6,873 bases of DNA from Agathobacter sp. (lineage in GTDB: Bacteria; Bacillota_A; Clostridia; Lachnospirales; Lachnospiraceae): NCBI GenBank assembly GCA_017936725.1, contig JAGBEZ010000012.1, positions 1 through 6,873 of the forward strand, given 5' to 3'. The position numbers and the translations under genes were made by a program. Under the pieces are notes generated by a model. It worked only from the letters and a program-made list of their open reading frames with translations. It searched no databases and was not told where the DNA came from. Positions 6,514 through 6,873 of the stretch are shown here, piece by piece. Within the stretch, counting starts at the first letter, position 1. Every line of letters starts with the position of its first letter.

Positions 6514-6601
6514 AAACTATTGCTTTTATGATAGCATATAATATCTCGCAAATTATTACTCCTAAAAAGAAACCAAATACTGCCTTTTTATTGATTTTCA
6601 T
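6512..6601 (-). CDS. Putative 29-residue membrane peptide coupled to the CPBP protease gene
   Basis: Not a recognised family. The minus strand encodes 29 residues from ATG (6601) to TAA (6512). The peptide opens with a Lys-rich tip (MKINKK), then a hydrophobic run of about 19 residues (7-25) holding one Cys (18) and one Glu (19), and ends KAIV. It would fit a single membrane-spanning segment, with the basic end expected in the cytoplasm. The start codon has the best ribosome binding site pattern of the window, AGAGGAGGT at 6607-6615 with a 5-base spacer. It overlaps the end of the protease gene by 14 nt in another frame, the classic arrangement for translational coupling. The terminator hairpin begins on its stop codon, so the unit ends with this ORF. 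It could be a regulatory subunit or substrate of the protease, a small toxin or bacteriocin-like peptide, or a minor membrane protein. Nothing in the sequence decides between these. Confidence 0.62.
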   Translation of the reverse strand: MKINKKAVFGFFLGVIICEILYAIIKAIV

Positions 6602-6873
6602 CTAAAACCTCCTCTCTCCCTGTTACCTTTATTATCTGTTTAAACATTAACACACAACCCACGATACTTGCAACAAATAGTATCCAAATAATAAATTCTG
6701 CACGCTCTGGAATCATAGGGAGTAGCATTCCCATTGCATTAAATGAAAGGTGGAAAATAATATTTGCAACCAATGACTGATATCTTTCAAATATCCATGT
6801 CATAATCATTCCTAGCACAAATGCATATAGTATCCAAATAATTGTACCATGCATAAGACCAAACAAAAGCGAG
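6588..6873 (-). CDS. CPBP-family intramembrane glutamic endopeptidase, C-terminal end (runs off right edge)
   Basis: C-terminal 94 complete residues of a multi-pass membrane protein of the CPBP/Rce1 (formerly ABI) family. The frame stays open to the window edge, reading S-L-L-F-G-L-M-H-G. Seen: the second family motif FxxxH (FGLMH) and the third HxxxN (HLSFN, 33 residues further on), each placed at a hydrophobic segment, followed by another membrane helix and a short polar tail ending in DENQ. The first motif (EExxxR) must lie outside the window. Family members act as intramembrane proteases; in Firmicutes they are linked to bacteriocin self-immunity, membrane protein processing or CAAX-like cleavage. 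Which applies here is unknown. The codon at 6864-6866 is TTG, an internal Leu and not a start. Its stop overlaps the 29-aa ORF. Confidence 0.87.
   Translation of the reverse strand, partial: SLLFGLMHGTIIWILYAFVLGMIMTWIFERYQSLVANIIFHLSFNAMGMLLPMIPERAEFIIWILFVASIVGCVLMFKQIIKVTGREEVLDENQ
6607..6615 (-). promoter_or_regulatory. Ribosome binding site of the 29-aa ORF
   Basis: AGAGGAGGT on the minus strand, five bases before the ATG at 6601, lies within the last codons of the protease gene. It is identical to the hprK site at 1828-1836. In the protease frame these bases encode Arg-Glu-Glu-Val, so the site could also be chance from acidic codons, but the spacing to an ATG is ideal. Confidence 0.7.

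Overview
The window looks like chromosomal core DNA of a low-GC Firmicute, most probably a Lachnospiraceae or close clostridial relative. I infer this from A/T-rich DNA, strong AGGAGG-type ribosome binding sites, an HPr kinase/phosphorylase, and two short proteins that resemble the clostridial families DUF4250 and DUF6472. The genus cannot be fixed from the sequence alone. All convincing genes lie on the minus strand, so the window is transcribed from right (6873) to left (1). No mobile element, CRISPR array, rRNA or tRNA was seen, and no gene-free stretch reaches 300 bases.

Right end (6873-6462): the C-terminal end of a CPBP/Rce1-type intramembrane protease enters from outside the window. 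It overlaps by 14 nt a previously unlisted 29-codon ORF for a tiny hydrophobic peptide with an excellent ribosome binding site. A long hairpin terminator begins on that ORF's stop codon and closes this unit.

Middle-right (6461-5972): a probable extended -10 promoter directly follows the terminator and drives two 58-residue proteins of unknown function (DUF4250-like, then a four-cysteine DUF6472-like protein). A 9-bp inverted repeat sits between them.

Centre and left (5971-1): a near-consensus sigma-A-type promoter precedes ftsH (membrane AAA+ zinc protease with an unusual Asn/Gly-rich N-terminal tail). uvrC (excision-repair endonuclease) follows after 17 nt. A 105-nt gap carries a second probable promoter, then hprK (carbon-catabolite control). 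After another 17 nt comes an M18-family aminopeptidase that runs off the left edge.

The genes form a housekeeping neighbourhood of protein quality control, DNA repair, sugar regulation and peptide turnover rather than one pathway. The least understood parts are the protease/29-aa peptide pair and the two 58-aa proteins upstream of ftsH. Two of the start sites implied by the longest open frames (hprK and both 58-aa genes) are corrected here on ribosome-binding-site and promoter evidence.
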